The notes below the pieces were generated by a model, which saw nothing but the letters and a program-made list of their open reading frames with translations, made no database searches and was not told where the DNA came from. From contig SUSW01000022.1 of NCBI GenBank assembly GCA_015063235.1, positions 96,000 to 159,999 on the forward strand: DNA of 64,000 nt, in the 5' to 3' direction. Source of the stretch: Thermoplasmata archaeon (GTDB lineage Archaea; Thermoplasmatota; Thermoplasmata; Methanomassiliicoccales; Methanomethylophilaceae). The translations under genes and the position numbers were made by a program. Positions 17,911 through 27,096 of this stretch are shown piece after piece (the first letter of the stretch is position 1; every line of letters begins with the position of its first letter).

Positions 17911-19233
17911 ATGGTAAATGAAGAATTAACACCCCATATACAGGAATTGCAAAGGGTGCTCGGAGATAAAATCGACGAAGAACAGCTGGAAATGGAGCTG
18001 AACAAATATCTCAACGAGTACCACGTAAGCATCGATGCCGCAAAAAGAGGCATCATCAGAAAATACGGAGGTACCGACACAGCCACTTTCGTAACAGGGA
18101 ACTCGCTTATCAAGAAGGTGGCTGAACTCACAGGTTCCGAACAGAATGTGGACATTACGGCGAAGGTCGTCTTCGTCGATGAGAAAGAGATTACTGCGAA
18201 AGGGATACCCAAGAAGATCGTCTCCGGAATAATCGGGGACGAGACAGGGACCGTATCATTCACCGTATGGGAGCCCGGAGCGATGGTTCTTGCCAAGGGA
18301 TCGGTCTACATCTTCAGGAACTGCTACTGCAAGACCTGGAACGATAAAGTACAGGTGAACATCGGAAACCGCGGAAAGATAGAAGCAGCCGACGGAATCA
18401 AGATAGACCTGCCTGAAAGGCAGATATCCGCATCCTCTTCCGAAATCAAGATCGGAAACATCAAAGACGGTATGGGAAACGTCACGGTGACCGGAAAGAT
18501 CATGTCCGTAGAGTCCAGAGAGATCACCGCAAGGGGAGAGCAGAAAACAGTGTTCTCCGGTATAATCGCGGACGACTCCGGAAAGATCCAGTTCTCCGCA
18601 TGGAGCGACTTCGGAATCAAAGAAGGAGAGTCCCTGTGCATCAAGAACGCATACATCAGATCATGGAAAGGAATACCCCAGCTCAACCTAGGCGACAGAT
18701 GCGAAGTCAGCCGTGTTGACGCGGTGACCAATGTCGTGGACACATCCACCAACAAGAAGACTGTCGATGAGATAAGCAGAATCGGAGGCGGTCTCGATAT
18801 CACCCTGGACGGACTGGTTGTGGACGTCCGTCAGGGAAGCGGGATCATTAGGAGATGCCCGCAGTGCAACCGTTCAATGCTGAACGGCGCATGCACCACG
18901 CACGGAATGGTCGAAGGCATCATGGACCTGAGGCTCAAAGTCGTCATCGACGACGGAACCGGAGCGATCGGAGCGATAATCAACCGTGCGGACACAGAGA
19001 AGCTCACAGGGGTCACACTCCAGGCCGCACAGGGCCTCGCATCCATAAAGGGTGAGGGAGTGGTCGGAAGGGAGATCACGAGCAAGATCCTCATGAAAAG
19101 AGTCACGGTCACCGGAAATGTCATGAGCGACGATTACGGCCCCAGCATGATCGTTAAATCGGCCGACATACTGGACATCGACATAGAGGCGGAGGCCAAT
19201 GCCCTCCTAGACGAAGTGGAGGCATCATTATGA
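17911..19233 (+). CDS. rpa: replication protein A (RPA), multi-OB-fold ssDNA-binding protein
   Basis: Binds single-stranded DNA in replication and repair. The start is the ATG at 17911 (MVNEELTPHIQEL), preceded by GGAGGGG about 8 nt upstream; the longer reading from 17803 runs into the promoter. Two similar OB folds are visible (VDITAKVVFVDEKEITAKG...; VTVTGKIMSVESREITARG..., each ending in INIGNRG or LNLGDRCEV), followed by a third OB region with a zinc finger (CPQC...C-x2-H). 441 aa. It overlaps the partner gene by 4 nt. Confidence 0.94.
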   Translation: MVNEELTPHIQELQRVLGDKIDEEQLEMELNKYLNEYHVSIDAAKRGIIRKYGGTDTATFVTGNSLIKKVAELTGSEQNVDITAKVVFVDEKEITAKGIPKKIVSGIIGDETGTVSFTVWEPGAMVLAKGSVYIFRNCYCKTWNDKVQVNIGNRGKIEAADGIKIDLPERQISASSSEIKIGNIKDGMGNVTVTGKIMSVESREITARGEQKTVFSGIIADDSGKIQFSAWSDFGIKEGESLCIKNAYIRSWKGIPQLNLGDRCEVSRVDAVTNVVDTSTNKKTVDEISRIGGGLDITLDGLVVDVRQGSGIIRRCPQCNRSMLNGACTTHGMVEGIMDLRLKVVIDDGTGAIGAIINRADTEKLTGVTLQAAQGLASIKGEGVVGREITSKILMKRVTVTGNVMSDDYGPSMIVKSADILDIDIEAEANALLDEVEASL

Positions 19234-20138
19234 ACGCAAGAGAGACCGCATGGAGAGTGTTCGCCACAGAACTGAACTCATCCACTCTGGAAATCAAGGC
19301 CACGGAAGAGAAGATGCCCTCGTACATCATATCCCCCCTGGGAGCGAAAATCAACAGGGTCCTAATCTCCGGAGTCCTGACAGAGAAGGAGAACGTAGGC
19401 AGCGAAGAGGAACCCATGTGGAGAGGCAGGGTGCAGGATGTGTCCGGAAGCTTCTTCATCAATATCGGTAAGTTCCAGCCGGAAGCTTCAGCCGCCATAG
19501 CGGATCTAGAGGCGCCCTGCTTCATCGCGGCTGTCGGAAGAGTACGTGCTTACACTACCGATGACGGAAGAACGTTCATCACAGTTAGGCCCGAGCACAT
19601 CGTCAAGATAGATGAAAAGATTCGCAACGACTGGATACTAGAAACCGCCAAATCGACCTGGAAGAGACTCAAGGATACCAAGAAGGTACTTGGCATGGGC
19701 GATGCGACGGAGAAGGATCTCATAGATGCAGGAATGAGTCCCGTGGAGGCGTTCGGAATCACATATGCTCTGGACAACTACGGGAACCTGCCCGACTCCA
19801 CACTCTATCTGAAGACCATCCAGGCTGCGCTCAGGATGCTTCTGCCCGAAAGGAACGTAGACCTTGGATTCCCCGAGGACCTTTCCGACGAGCCGGACGA
19901 GATCGAGATCCCCGAGAACGGCAATGCAGGCGGCAACAATGCAGCACAGCTCGAGGATATGATCCTCAACCTTCTGGAGGAGCTCGACACCGACGGAAAG
20001 GGTGCGCCCAGGGAGGAGCTTGAGAGAAGGGCTGAGGCGGAAGGAATCAGCAGCATCGAGCTCGAAGAGGTGTCCAACACACTGATGGACAAAGGACTCG
20101 TCTACGAGCCCAATCTCAGATATCTCAAACGCATTTGA
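19230..20138 (+). CDS. RPA-associated protein (COG3390-type)
   Basis: Partner encoded next to archaeal RPA and thought to act with it. The N-terminal OB-like domain (about residues 25-125: SYIISPLGAKINRVLISGVLTEKE..., FFINIGKFQPEA) is followed by a helical region, an acidic Asn/Gly linker, and a C-terminal winged-helix-like segment (LLEELDTDGKGAPREELERRAEAEG...). The ATGA overlap with rpa implies coupled translation. A T-run terminator follows directly. Confidence 0.88.
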   Translation: MNARETAWRVFATELNSSTLEIKATEEKMPSYIISPLGAKINRVLISGVLTEKENVGSEEEPMWRGRVQDVSGSFFINIGKFQPEASAAIADLEAPCFIAAVGRVRAYTTDDGRTFITVRPEHIVKIDEKIRNDWILETAKSTWKRLKDTKKVLGMGDATEKDLIDAGMSPVEAFGITYALDNYGNLPDSTLYLKTIQAALRMLLPERNVDLGFPEDLSDEPDEIEIPENGNAGGNNAAQLEDMILNLLEELDTDGKGAPREELERRAEAEGISSIELEEVSNTLMDKGLVYEPNLRYLKRI

Positions 20139-20143
20139 TCCGA

Positions 20144-20168
20144 CCGGGGGCGGTTCCCCCGGATTTTT
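20144..20168 (+). terminator. terminator of the RPA operon
   Basis: Seven-base stem CCGGGGG/CCCCCGG with a CGGTT loop, followed by A and T6, starting 5 nt after the stop. Shaped like an intrinsic terminator. Confidence 0.75.
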
Positions 20169-20218
20169 TCTCACGCCTCTGCGACAACTACTTCTGATAA
20201 GATGGCGATTCTTGAATC

Positions 20219-20701
20219 ATGGCGGAATTCAGAGAACTCACCAGGGCGCATAAGGCCATCACGATGGACGAATGCAAGGAGATCCTCAGAACGGAAAAGA
20301 GAGGAGTGTTATCAGTCATAGGTGACAACGGATATCCTTACGGTATGCCTCTGAACCATTTCTACAACGATGATGACGGACTGATCTACTTCCATAGCGG
20401 GAAAGAAGGACACAGAACCGATTCGATAAGAAAGAACGATAAAGCGTCATTCTGCGTATATGACGGCGGATACCGGGATGAGGGCGATTGGGCACTGAAT
20501 ATCAGATCGGTGATAGTATTCGGCCACATAGTGGAGATAACTGATACAGCTGAAATCTATCGCTTGGCCCGCAAGCTGAGCCGCAAATTCACTGATGATG
20601 AGGATTACATCGACAGGGAGATCGAGCGCTCTGGTCCGCTCACGATGATGTTCGCACTAGTCCCTGAGTACATCTCAGGCAAGAAAGTGAAAGAATCCTG
20701 A
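20219..20701 (+). CDS. pyridoxamine 5'-phosphate oxidase-family flavin protein (NimA-like)
   Basis: FMN-binding split-barrel protein of the group often labelled nitroimidazole-resistance or PNPOx-like. Typical segments: ILRTEKRGVLSVIGDNGYPYGMPLNHFY, IYFHSGKEGHRTDSIRKNDKASFCVYD, and SVIVFGHIVEI. 160 aa, normal. Probably a flavin reductase of unknown substrate; it need not confer drug resistance. Stands alone between two terminators. Confidence 0.85.
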   Translation: MAEFRELTRAHKAITMDECKEILRTEKRGVLSVIGDNGYPYGMPLNHFYNDDDGLIYFHSGKEGHRTDSIRKNDKASFCVYDGGYRDEGDWALNIRSVIVFGHIVEITDTAEIYRLARKLSRKFTDDEDYIDREIERSGPLTMMFALVPEYISGKKVKES

Positions 20702-20767
20702 ACGTCCGGAAACCAGGGGTAAACCGACGTGCATAGCAGCGCAAAATAATCCTGTAAAAAGGAAAGA

Positions 20768-20783
20768 AGCTCCCGAAGGAGCT
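20768..20783 (-). terminator. terminator after rps2
   Basis: On the minus strand AGCTCC-TTCG-GGAGCT with a stable UUCG loop, followed by a pyrimidine run ending in TTTTT. It lies about 20 nt after the rps2 stop. Confidence 0.7.
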
Positions 20784-20803
20784 ATGATTGTGGTTTGGAA
20801 AAC

Positions 20804-21433
20804 TCAGATGAGCTTTGCTTCGAAGTCGTCGATGGACAACTGGAAGTCGTTGGGGTCCTTGAGGTCACCGCGCTTGGTGAGGACTTCCCTTGCGAGAATC
20901 CAGTAGACACATGCGAGTGCACGCCTTCCCTTGTTGTTCGTGGGGATGACGAGATCGACGTTCCTGGTCTCGTTGTTGGCATCGCAGAGTGCTACGATGG
21001 GAATTCCGAGGTTGAGTGCCTCGTTGAGAGCCTGCTTGTCTGCTGCAGGGTCGGTGACGACGAGGACTTCAGGCTCGATGAACGCAGGGTTCAGGGGGTT
21101 GGTCAGGGTTCCGGGGACGAAACGGCCTGCGAATGCGGGTGCTCCGATTGCCTTGGAGAACTCCCTTGCGGGCTTCTGTCCGTACTGCCTTGCTGAGACG
21201 ACGAGGATCCTCTTGGAATCGAACCTGGCAAGGAATGACGCTGCATCCCTGAGCCTGTCATCGGTCTTCTTGACATCCAGAACATAAAGACCGTCCTGCC
21301 TGACCTTGTAGATGAAGTCCTTCATGTCGGCGGATTTCTGCTGTGTTCCGATGTGAACTCCGGATGTAAGATAGACGTCCTCTTCCACCAGAAGCTCTGT
21401 GCCTGGTGCTACAAATGTTTCCTCTTCGCTCAT
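20804..21433 (-). CDS. rps2: small ribosomal subunit protein uS2
   Basis: Archaeal S2: [76 protein letters not shown], and [23 protein letters not shown] are family hallmarks. 209 aa. It follows rpoK by 15 nt and ends at a UUCG terminator, so rpoK-rps2 form one transcript, as is common in archaea. Confidence 0.98.
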   Translation of the reverse strand: MSEEETFVAPGTELLVEEDVYLTSGVHIGTQQKSADMKDFIYKVRQDGLYVLDVKKTDDRLRDAASFLARFDSKRILVVSARQYGQKPAREFSKAIGAPAFAGRFVPGTLTNPLNPAFIEPEVLVVTDPAADKQALNEALNLGIPIVALCDANNETRNVDLVIPTNNKGRRALACVYWILAREVLTKRGDLKDPNDFQLSIDDFEAKLI

Positions 21434-21448
21434 GTATATACCTCAATA

Positions 21449-21625
21449 TCAGTTCTTGACGACCGAGATCGGGATAAGATCCTGGTCAAACTCCAGCATG
21501 GCGATATCGATTGGGTCAAGCATATCCTCCGGGTAGTCCGTGAGTACGGGCGCGCCGTATGAGATCTGCAGTGCCCTCGCTCCGATGATCCTTGCTTTCT
21601 CGAATCTTGTGTAACTTGTTGTCAT
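21449..21625 (-). CDS. rpoK: RNA polymerase subunit K (Rpo6/omega homologue)
   Basis: Assembly subunit of archaeal RNA polymerase. [21 protein letters not shown] is the signature, and the acidic [17 protein letters not shown] follows. I chose the ATG at 21625 (58 aa, MTTSYTRF) because GGTGA lies 8 nt upstream and the family starts there; the longer track start at 21658 adds 11 unlike residues. TATA-like GGTTTATTAA lies about 40 bp upstream. Confidence 0.95.
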   Translation of the reverse strand: MTTSYTRFEKARIIGARALQISYGAPVLTDYPEDMLDPIDIAMLEFDQDLIPISVVKN

Positions 21626-21775
21626 GTAAGTCACCATACAGGATAAGGCCGTGTACATTCGTCTCCTTAATAAACCTTTGCTGTCCCCTTATTTTTACTG
21701 TTAGTACATATATCAAAAAACGCGCGCGCGAGAGGCCCCGAAAAGCCTATTACATCGCCGCCCGATGCGGGTTCC

Positions 21776-22285
21776 ATGGCAGATGAGGCGACTGTCTGCG
21801 CGGCGGCGTTCTTCCGCAGCGTAGGCAAGGATGTGACTACTTCGGACGAGTTCGTTATGACCGTTTCTTTAGAACTCAAATGGATGTCTCCGTCGGATGC
21901 CAAATTACTTCTGCGGTTCCTGCTCGAATCCGGGATACTCAACAGGAAAGGGGACTTCGTCAGAACATCCTCAGACCTGAGCGCGTTGGATGTTCCGTTG
22001 GCATACAGGCCGTCGCAACAATTTCTAGAGACCGTGCGTTCCGGCAAGGCGCCTGCAAAGCCTACGGAACCAAAGAAAGAGGCCGATCCCGACATGTTCC
22101 ACGTCCTGATGGATGTTGCTCTCAAGAACGGCATGCAGACGAAGGATTTCGTACCCGCATGCTCCAAGATCCAGAAAAGACTGAGCATCGACATAGCCGC
22201 GGCTGCACTGATAGTTCTCAGAGACAATGGAATCGACATCGGACCTTACGTGGCCGAGGTCTATACCAACGTGAGCTCGGCCTGA
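21776..22285 (+). CDS. archaeal conserved protein (DUF2240-like)
   Basis: Unknown function. The N-terminal helical region contains WMSPSDAKLLLRFLLESGILNRKGDFV, which has the look of a winged-helix domain. A Pro/Lys/Glu linker (KAPAKPTEPKKEAD) leads to a second helical part. Size and layout recall the archaeal DUF2240 family, but this rests on memory of the pattern. Divergent from rpoK and 1 nt from the convergent aMBF1 gene. Confidence 0.6.
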   Translation: MADEATVCAAAFFRSVGKDVTTSDEFVMTVSLELKWMSPSDAKLLLRFLLESGILNRKGDFVRTSSDLSALDVPLAYRPSQQFLETVRSGKAPAKPTEPKKEADPDMFHVLMDVALKNGMQTKDFVPACSKIQKRLSIDIAAAALIVLRDNGIDIGPYVAEVYTNVSSA

Positions 22286-22286
22286 A

Positions 22287-22781
22287 TCACTCCTTCCTGA
22301 TGAAATTGCCCAGAGTCATCTTGTTGGAATTGTTTCCTCCGCCCACGGTTACGCCTGACTGGACCGTCTCGGTGAGTTTGATGCCGAGGGCCTTCTCTAT
22401 CTTCTTGATGAGCTTGTCATCGGGAACGAGAGCATTGGCCTCGATCTTGGATAGGGTACCCTTCTTCTCCAGAATGGATGCTGCGAACTGTTCCAGATCC
22501 ATTCCTTTCGCTTCACGGGCCTCCCTGATCACACCGCCGTAATCTTCCACAAGCTCAGTAGATGAGGTTCCGGAGTAGATGTCCTTGGTCTTCATCCTCC
22601 TCTCCCTCTTCTCGAGCCTCTGCTCGATCACGGACGATGACATGGGTGCACCGTTCTGGCCACTCCTGTAGTCCTCTCCGAACCTGGCACAGTTGGGACA
22701 GACGTTCAACCTGCTTCCCTCGACGACAACGGTCTTCGTCAACGGGACTTCCTTTCCGCACATCTCGCAGATCATGACCAT
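22287..22781 (-). CDS. multiprotein bridging factor aMBF1
   Basis: Archaeal homologue of eukaryotic MBF1. An N-terminal zinc ribbon (CEMCGKEVP...CPNC) is followed by a basic linker and a Cro/C1-type HTH (VIREAREAKGMDLEQFAASILEKKGTLSKIEANALVPDDKLIKKIEKALGI). 164 aa, normal. Known archaeal MBF1 associates with ribosomes as well as possibly with transcription factors. Alternative start MICEMCG at 22775. Single gene. Confidence 0.93.
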   Translation of the reverse strand: MVMICEMCGKEVPLTKTVVVEGSRLNVCPNCARFGEDYRSGQNGAPMSSSVIEQRLEKRERRMKTKDIYSGTSSTELVEDYGGVIREAREAKGMDLEQFAASILEKKGTLSKIEANALVPDDKLIKKIEKALGIKLTETVQSGVTVGGGNNSNKMTLGNFIRKE

Positions 22782-22915
22782 ACGATTACAGGGGTTGTAG
22801 ATAAGGATGATGTACTGAACCTCGGTAACATTGTCAAATGCTTCGCTGTGAATAGTAAGAACGCCACCGACTTTTACGATAATTATTATAGGAGCACTTA
22901 CGCATATCGGTCATA

Positions 22916-24160
22916 ATGAGCAACGACGAAACGATCATGGAAAGGAGTGAGCTCGACACCGGTATAAACGACGAGGTAGCCGAACTCAAAGCGAAGATCG
23001 TGACCCTTGAAGACAGAAATGTAAGGCTGGTTGAGGATCTGCGCAATGCAGAGAACGAGAAACGCTACGCGGAAGGAGAGCTTTTCAGGCTTCAGAAGGA
23101 CATAGCGAGGATCAGAGGAGAGATGGAAAGGCTGAAAACACCTCCGCTCATAGTAGGATCCTTGAGGGACGTCCTTCCCAACAACCGCGTCGTCGTAAAG
23201 AGCTCGACCGGGCCCGATTTCGTCGTCGCTGTCTCGGATTACATCGAACCTTCATCACTCGTGCCCGGATCCAGGGTCACGCTGAACAAGCAGACTCTGG
23301 CGGTCATGGAGGTAATTCCCGCAACTGTGGACCCGATCGTCTCGGGAGCAGAGGTCGTGGAGAAACCCGACGTCAAGTACTCTGATATCGGAGGACTGAA
23401 GCAACAGATGCTAGAGCTCCGTGAGGCCGTGGAGGATCCGCTGCTAAGGCCCGAACTCTACGAGAAAGTCGGAATCGAACCACCGAAGGGAGTCCTGCTT
23501 GTCGGACCTCCGGGAACCGGAAAGACACTCATGGCCAAAGCTGTGGCCAACGCGACGAATGCCACCTATATCAGACTGGTTGGTTCAGAACTCGTCCAGA
23601 AATATATCGGAGAAGGTGCCAGGCTCGTACGCGACCTGTTCGACCTAGCCAAGCAGAAGGCCCCCAGTATCATCTTCATTGATGAGCTCGACTCGGTCGG
23701 TGCTAAGAGGCTGGATGTTGCTACATCGGGAGACAGAGAGGTCCAGAGAACGCTCATGCAGCTTCTCTCAGAACTCGACGGATTCACGAAAATCAAGGAT
23801 GTCAAGATCATCGGAGCCACCAACAGACCAGATATCCTGGATGACGCCCTTCTCAGGCCCGGAAGATTCGACCGTATCATCGATGTCGGTCTGCCTGACG
23901 TTGAGGCCAGGGAGCAGATCTTCAACATCAACATCAAACATATGAACATCGACAAGAAGATCAATGCCAAGAAGCTCGCCGAGATGACCGACGGCCTGTC
24001 CGGAGCAGAGATCAAAAACCTCTGTACAGAGGCAGGAATGCTAGCTGTCAGAGACAACCGCGACAAAGTCACCGAAAAGGACTTCATCGCAGCCAAAGAG
24101 AAGGTCATGGAAGCAGGAAGAGGAAAAGCAAATCCCGCTCCTGCATATATGTTCCATTAA
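22916..24160 (+). CDS. pan: proteasome-activating nucleotidase PAN
   Basis: AAA ATPase that unfolds proteins into the 20S proteasome. N-terminal coiled coil (about residues 15-70, NDEVAELKAKIVTLEDRNVRL...), an OB domain (VVVKSSTGPDFVV), then the AAA module: Walker A GPPGTGKT, Walker B IIFIDELDSVGA, SRH with [19 protein letters not shown]. 414 aa. The C-terminus is ...AYMFH; proteasome docking normally uses hydrophobic-Tyr-X, so here Phe replaces Tyr. Own promoter, terminator after the stop. Confidence 0.97.
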   Translation: MSNDETIMERSELDTGINDEVAELKAKIVTLEDRNVRLVEDLRNAENEKRYAEGELFRLQKDIARIRGEMERLKTPPLIVGSLRDVLPNNRVVVKSSTGPDFVVAVSDYIEPSSLVPGSRVTLNKQTLAVMEVIPATVDPIVSGAEVVEKPDVKYSDIGGLKQQMLELREAVEDPLLRPELYEKVGIEPPKGVLLVGPPGTGKTLMAKAVANATNATYIRLVGSELVQKYIGEGARLVRDLFDLAKQKAPSIIFIDELDSVGAKRLDVATSGDREVQRTLMQLLSELDGFTKIKDVKIIGATNRPDILDDALLRPGRFDRIIDVGLPDVEAREQIFNINIKHMNIDKKINAKKLAEMTDGLSGAEIKNLCTEAGMLAVRDNRDKVTEKDFIAAKEKVMEAGRGKANPAPAYMFH

Positions 24161-24165
24161 AACCA

Positions 24166-24184
24166 TCAGGGGCTCTGCCCCTGA
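24166..24184 (+). terminator. terminator after PAN
   Basis: TCAGGGGC-TCT-GCCCCTGA, eight-base perfect stem 5 nt after the stop, followed within 4 nt by a TTTTT-containing AT-rich run. Confidence 0.7.
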
Positions 24185-24555
24185 ATTCATTTTTAAAGAG
24201 ATTGCTGATTATAGGGAAGCAACTGTCAAAAAACAGTGTTCAAAAATGTTGTGTCAGCATCTAGGGATGATAGTAAAGGGTCACATTCTTGTTTGAATCT
24301 GAATAAAGCTGATGGTTTCTTTGGCTGTTGTTAACATATGTTGATTATTTAGGTATTCCTAAAATATAATAACAAGAACTCGTATGTCTTCGTATGAAAG
24401 GAAAACTGACTTCAGAGAATTCGGGTACAGGCATTACGACCGATACTGTAACCGCTATTCACGATCCGCCCACAGAATACTGCTCCACACCTGTTTTCTT
24501 TATCTGGAGCAACGTAAAGCACAGGAATACCGGCCTGTGAATCACGATCCTTTTC
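24185..24555. other. 371-bp gap upstream of the methyltransferase gene
   Basis: AT-rich sequence. A TATA-like AAAATATAATAAC at about 24361-24373 lies 12-23 bp before a 64-codon ORF (24384-24578), which overlaps the methyltransferase start and has a basic, Arg/Tyr-rich, motif-free product. I do not call it a gene. If the promoter is real, the methyltransferase mRNA has a ~165-nt leader. Nothing else is recognisable. Confidence 0.4.
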
Positions 24556-25347
24556 ATGACAAACAAAGGCGTTCCTGACACCCTATACATCCCTCTGGCT
24601 GCCAGGATATACTCCACAGAGATGTTCCCTGAATACTTCAGGGACCATGTATCCCTTAGGTTCAAACACGACATCCCCCAGAGCATCTTTCATGGTTCTT
24701 CAGAGTATTCGATGATAGCATCCGTAGCCAGATACTACAACACAGATTCCATGGAGAGAGATTATGTTAAAAGAAATGGAAAAAGCAACATCATCCATTT
24801 GGGCACGGGTCTCGAAACCGCATACTGCCGTCTCCTGGATTTACCAGCACATTTCTATGATATGGATCTGCCGGAGGTCATCGAGATCAGGAAAAGGCTT
24901 CTTCCGAAAACAAACAACGAGACTCTGATTCCAGGAGACCTCTTCGATATGGCATGGGCCAACGACATCCCGAACAATAAACCCATTATGATCCTTATCC
25001 TCGGTGTATTCCAATATTTCCATGAGGATGAAGTGGTAGATGTTATCAGAAAGATGGGGAAGAGGTTCCCTGGAGCAGAGCTTGTATTCGATGCAACGAA
25101 CACCAGGGGTCTAAGCTACGTTAACAAGTATGTGAAGAAGACAGGAAACGATTCTGCGACCATGTATTTCGCTGTCGATGACCCTGCTGAATTTACCGAC
25201 AGATGCGATGCGGAACTTCTGGAATGTAGACCGTTCTTCACCGATGCCCGCAAAATACTCCGCAAAAAGACCAACATATCTACACGTGTCTCGATGTGGT
25301 ATGCTGATAGGTACGGGATGGTCAAACTGCTACGTATGAAGCTGTGA
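24556..25347 (+). CDS. LCM-family SAM-dependent methyltransferase (COG3315-like)
   Basis: Resembles the leucine carboxyl methyltransferase fold family, which includes O-methyltransferases linked to polyketides in bacteria. The N-terminal DTLYIPLAARIYSTE matches the family entry motif; IIHLGTGLETAYCRL is the SAM-binding loop; FYDMDLPEVIEIRKRLLP and LILGVFQYFHEDEV are typical. 263 aa. Substrate unknown; the neighbouring drug exporter (92-bp gap, same strand) raises the possibility of small-molecule modification and export, which is only a guess. Confidence 0.8.
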   Translation: MTNKGVPDTLYIPLAARIYSTEMFPEYFRDHVSLRFKHDIPQSIFHGSSEYSMIASVARYYNTDSMERDYVKRNGKSNIIHLGTGLETAYCRLLDLPAHFYDMDLPEVIEIRKRLLPKTNNETLIPGDLFDMAWANDIPNNKPIMILILGVFQYFHEDEVVDVIRKMGKRFPGAELVFDATNTRGLSYVNKYVKKTGNDSATMYFAVDDPAEFTDRCDAELLECRPFFTDARKILRKKTNISTRVSMWYADRYGMVKLLRMKL

Positions 25348-25439
25348 ACGAACCAAGGCCCTATAACAGCAGATATGTGATAAATCACAGCCTCCTGCCT
25401 TAAGCAAATTTTTTAGAACTGTTGTCACTACGATTTCCT

Positions 25440-26969
25440 ATGACGGAAGCTATTCTAACTCACGAGAATATCGATCCGCAGAGCCGTAATAGGATTATGA
25501 TTGGTATCGCGTTAGCTATGCTTGTAGCATGCTTCGACGGTTCCATAACAACAACATGCGGCCCCGAGATTGGTAATTCATTCAACAATACCAGCCTTCT
25601 TCCGTGGCTTACAATGGGCTATCTGCTTTTCGAGACGATAATGATCCCGATATCAGGAAAGCTCTCTGATCTTTACGGGAGAAAGAAACTGCTGACTATC
25701 GGACTCGCACTTTTCCTGCTAAGCTCGATTGTTGCCACCATCGGTATCAGCATGGAGATCATGATCTGTGCCCGTGCCATCCAAGGTATGGCCGGAGGTA
25801 TAATAATCCCAGTTGCCACCGCTGTCATCGCAGACCTTTATCCGCCTGAGGAAAGGGCAAAGATGCAGGGAGCACTCGGTGCCCTGTTCGGTATCGGACT
25901 TGGTATCGGTCCGTTGATCGGAGGGGCACTTGCCTCTATGGAGATCGCAGGCATTCCCGGATGGCATTTCGCATTCGCCATCAACATCCCGCTCCTTCTG
26001 ATAACAATCTTCATGTGCAAGGAGAAGTTCCCAATGCCTGCCAATCTGCAGGAAAAGCCCAAGATAGACTACAAAGGAATCGTGCTGATTTCCATCCTTC
26101 TGGTTATCTTCATCATCTATTTCCAGTTGTTCGGAACGGCATTCGATGTCATAAGTATCGAATCGCTTGCGATGATCTTCGTCATGGTCGGCATCATCAT
26201 CCTGCTCAGCAGGGTCGAATCCAAGGCCACCGAACCCATCATCGCACCCCATGTACTGAAGAATCCCACCGTCAGGTCAGCATCCTTGCTTCTGTTCCTG
26301 CTCGGGTTTTCGATGATCGGTGACGAACTGTTCACATCGATGTTCCTGCAGAAAATAGAAGGATATTCTGCCATCAACGCCGGAATGTTCATGCTGTGTA
26401 TGATCGCCGGTATGGCCATCACCTCCTCTGTTGCAGGAAGAATGGTAGAGAAAACTGGGTACAAACCCTGGATCTTTGCAGGACCGATCCTCATGGCCGT
26501 CGGAATGTGCGGTATGTCCTTCATTACTGACTTCTCCGTGCCACAGTTGGCAATATCCGAGTTCGTATTCGGCCTCGGAGTGGGATGTCTCATGGCATCG
26601 CTGATGGCATGTGTGCAGAATAGCTGTGAGGATTCCGAAGTAGGAATGACTACCTCGGTCGTCTCTCTGTTCAGGAACATCGGTTCAACCATTGGTTCGA
26701 GTGTGTACACGATGATGGTCACTCTCGGCATCAGTTACTATGCCATAGAGCAGGGCATTACCCAATGGGCGAACGAAGGTCTGGGTATCCTGGAGCACCT
26801 GGGCGGACTGTTTGATGAACAGATCAAATTCGTATTCACTAATTCCGTATCAGGCGCGTTCGCTCTGGGGACCATCGTCCTGATAATGGCTGCTATTATA
26901 GGATATCGCTTCAAGATTGTCCATATGAGCAAGACCAAGGAAATACTCGATCTCGAGAACAAGGAATGA
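25440..26969 (+). CDS. MFS drug exporter, DHA2 (14-TM) family
   Basis: Proton-driven exporter of the EmrB/QacA type in the cytoplasmic membrane. Motif A-like GKLSDLYGRKK follows TM2, and motif C-like GIGLGIGPLIGGAL lies in TM5. About 14 hydrophobic segments over 510 residues. The track start at 25422 is a TTG; I use the ATG at 25440 (MTEAILTHENID), about 25 bp after a TTTTTTAG TATA-like run, hence probably leaderless. Substrate unknown. A UUCG hairpin ends the gene. Confidence 0.9.
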   Translation: MTEAILTHENIDPQSRNRIMIGIALAMLVACFDGSITTTCGPEIGNSFNNTSLLPWLTMGYLLFETIMIPISGKLSDLYGRKKLLTIGLALFLLSSIVATIGISMEIMICARAIQGMAGGIIIPVATAVIADLYPPEERAKMQGALGALFGIGLGIGPLIGGALASMEIAGIPGWHFAFAINIPLLLITIFMCKEKFPMPANLQEKPKIDYKGIVLISILLVIFIIYFQLFGTAFDVISIESLAMIFVMVGIIILLSRVESKATEPIIAPHVLKNPTVRSASLLLFLLGFSMIGDELFTSMFLQKIEGYSAINAGMFMLCMIAGMAITSSVAGRMVEKTGYKPWIFAGPILMAVGMCGMSFITDFSVPQLAISEFVFGLGVGCLMASLMACVQNSCEDSEVGMTTSVVSLFRNIGSTIGSSVYTMMVTLGISYYAIEQGITQWANEGLGILEHLGGLFDEQIKFVFTNSVSGAFALGTIVLIMAAIIGYRFKIVHMSKTKEILDLENKE

Positions 26970-26978
26970 ACATTCCAC

Positions 26979-26994
26979 TGGCCCTTCGGGGCCA
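26979..26994 (+). terminator. terminator after the MFS gene
   Basis: TGGCCC-TTCG-GGGCCA stem-loop 9 nt after the stop, followed by AAACCCTTTCATTTTA. Confidence 0.65.
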
Positions 26995-27096
26995 AAACCC
27001 TTTCATTTTATTGATACTGGTTTCCGCTCTTCCTATGGAAGGATGAAAGCGCCATTACGCCTCAATCTTCGGGATTTATGCCGAAACTGAACGATT

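Noticed and set aside
24384-24578. 64-aa ORF upstream of the methyltransferase
   Set aside because: Motif-free, basic, and overlaps the methyltransferase start; only the nearby TATA-like stretch favours it.
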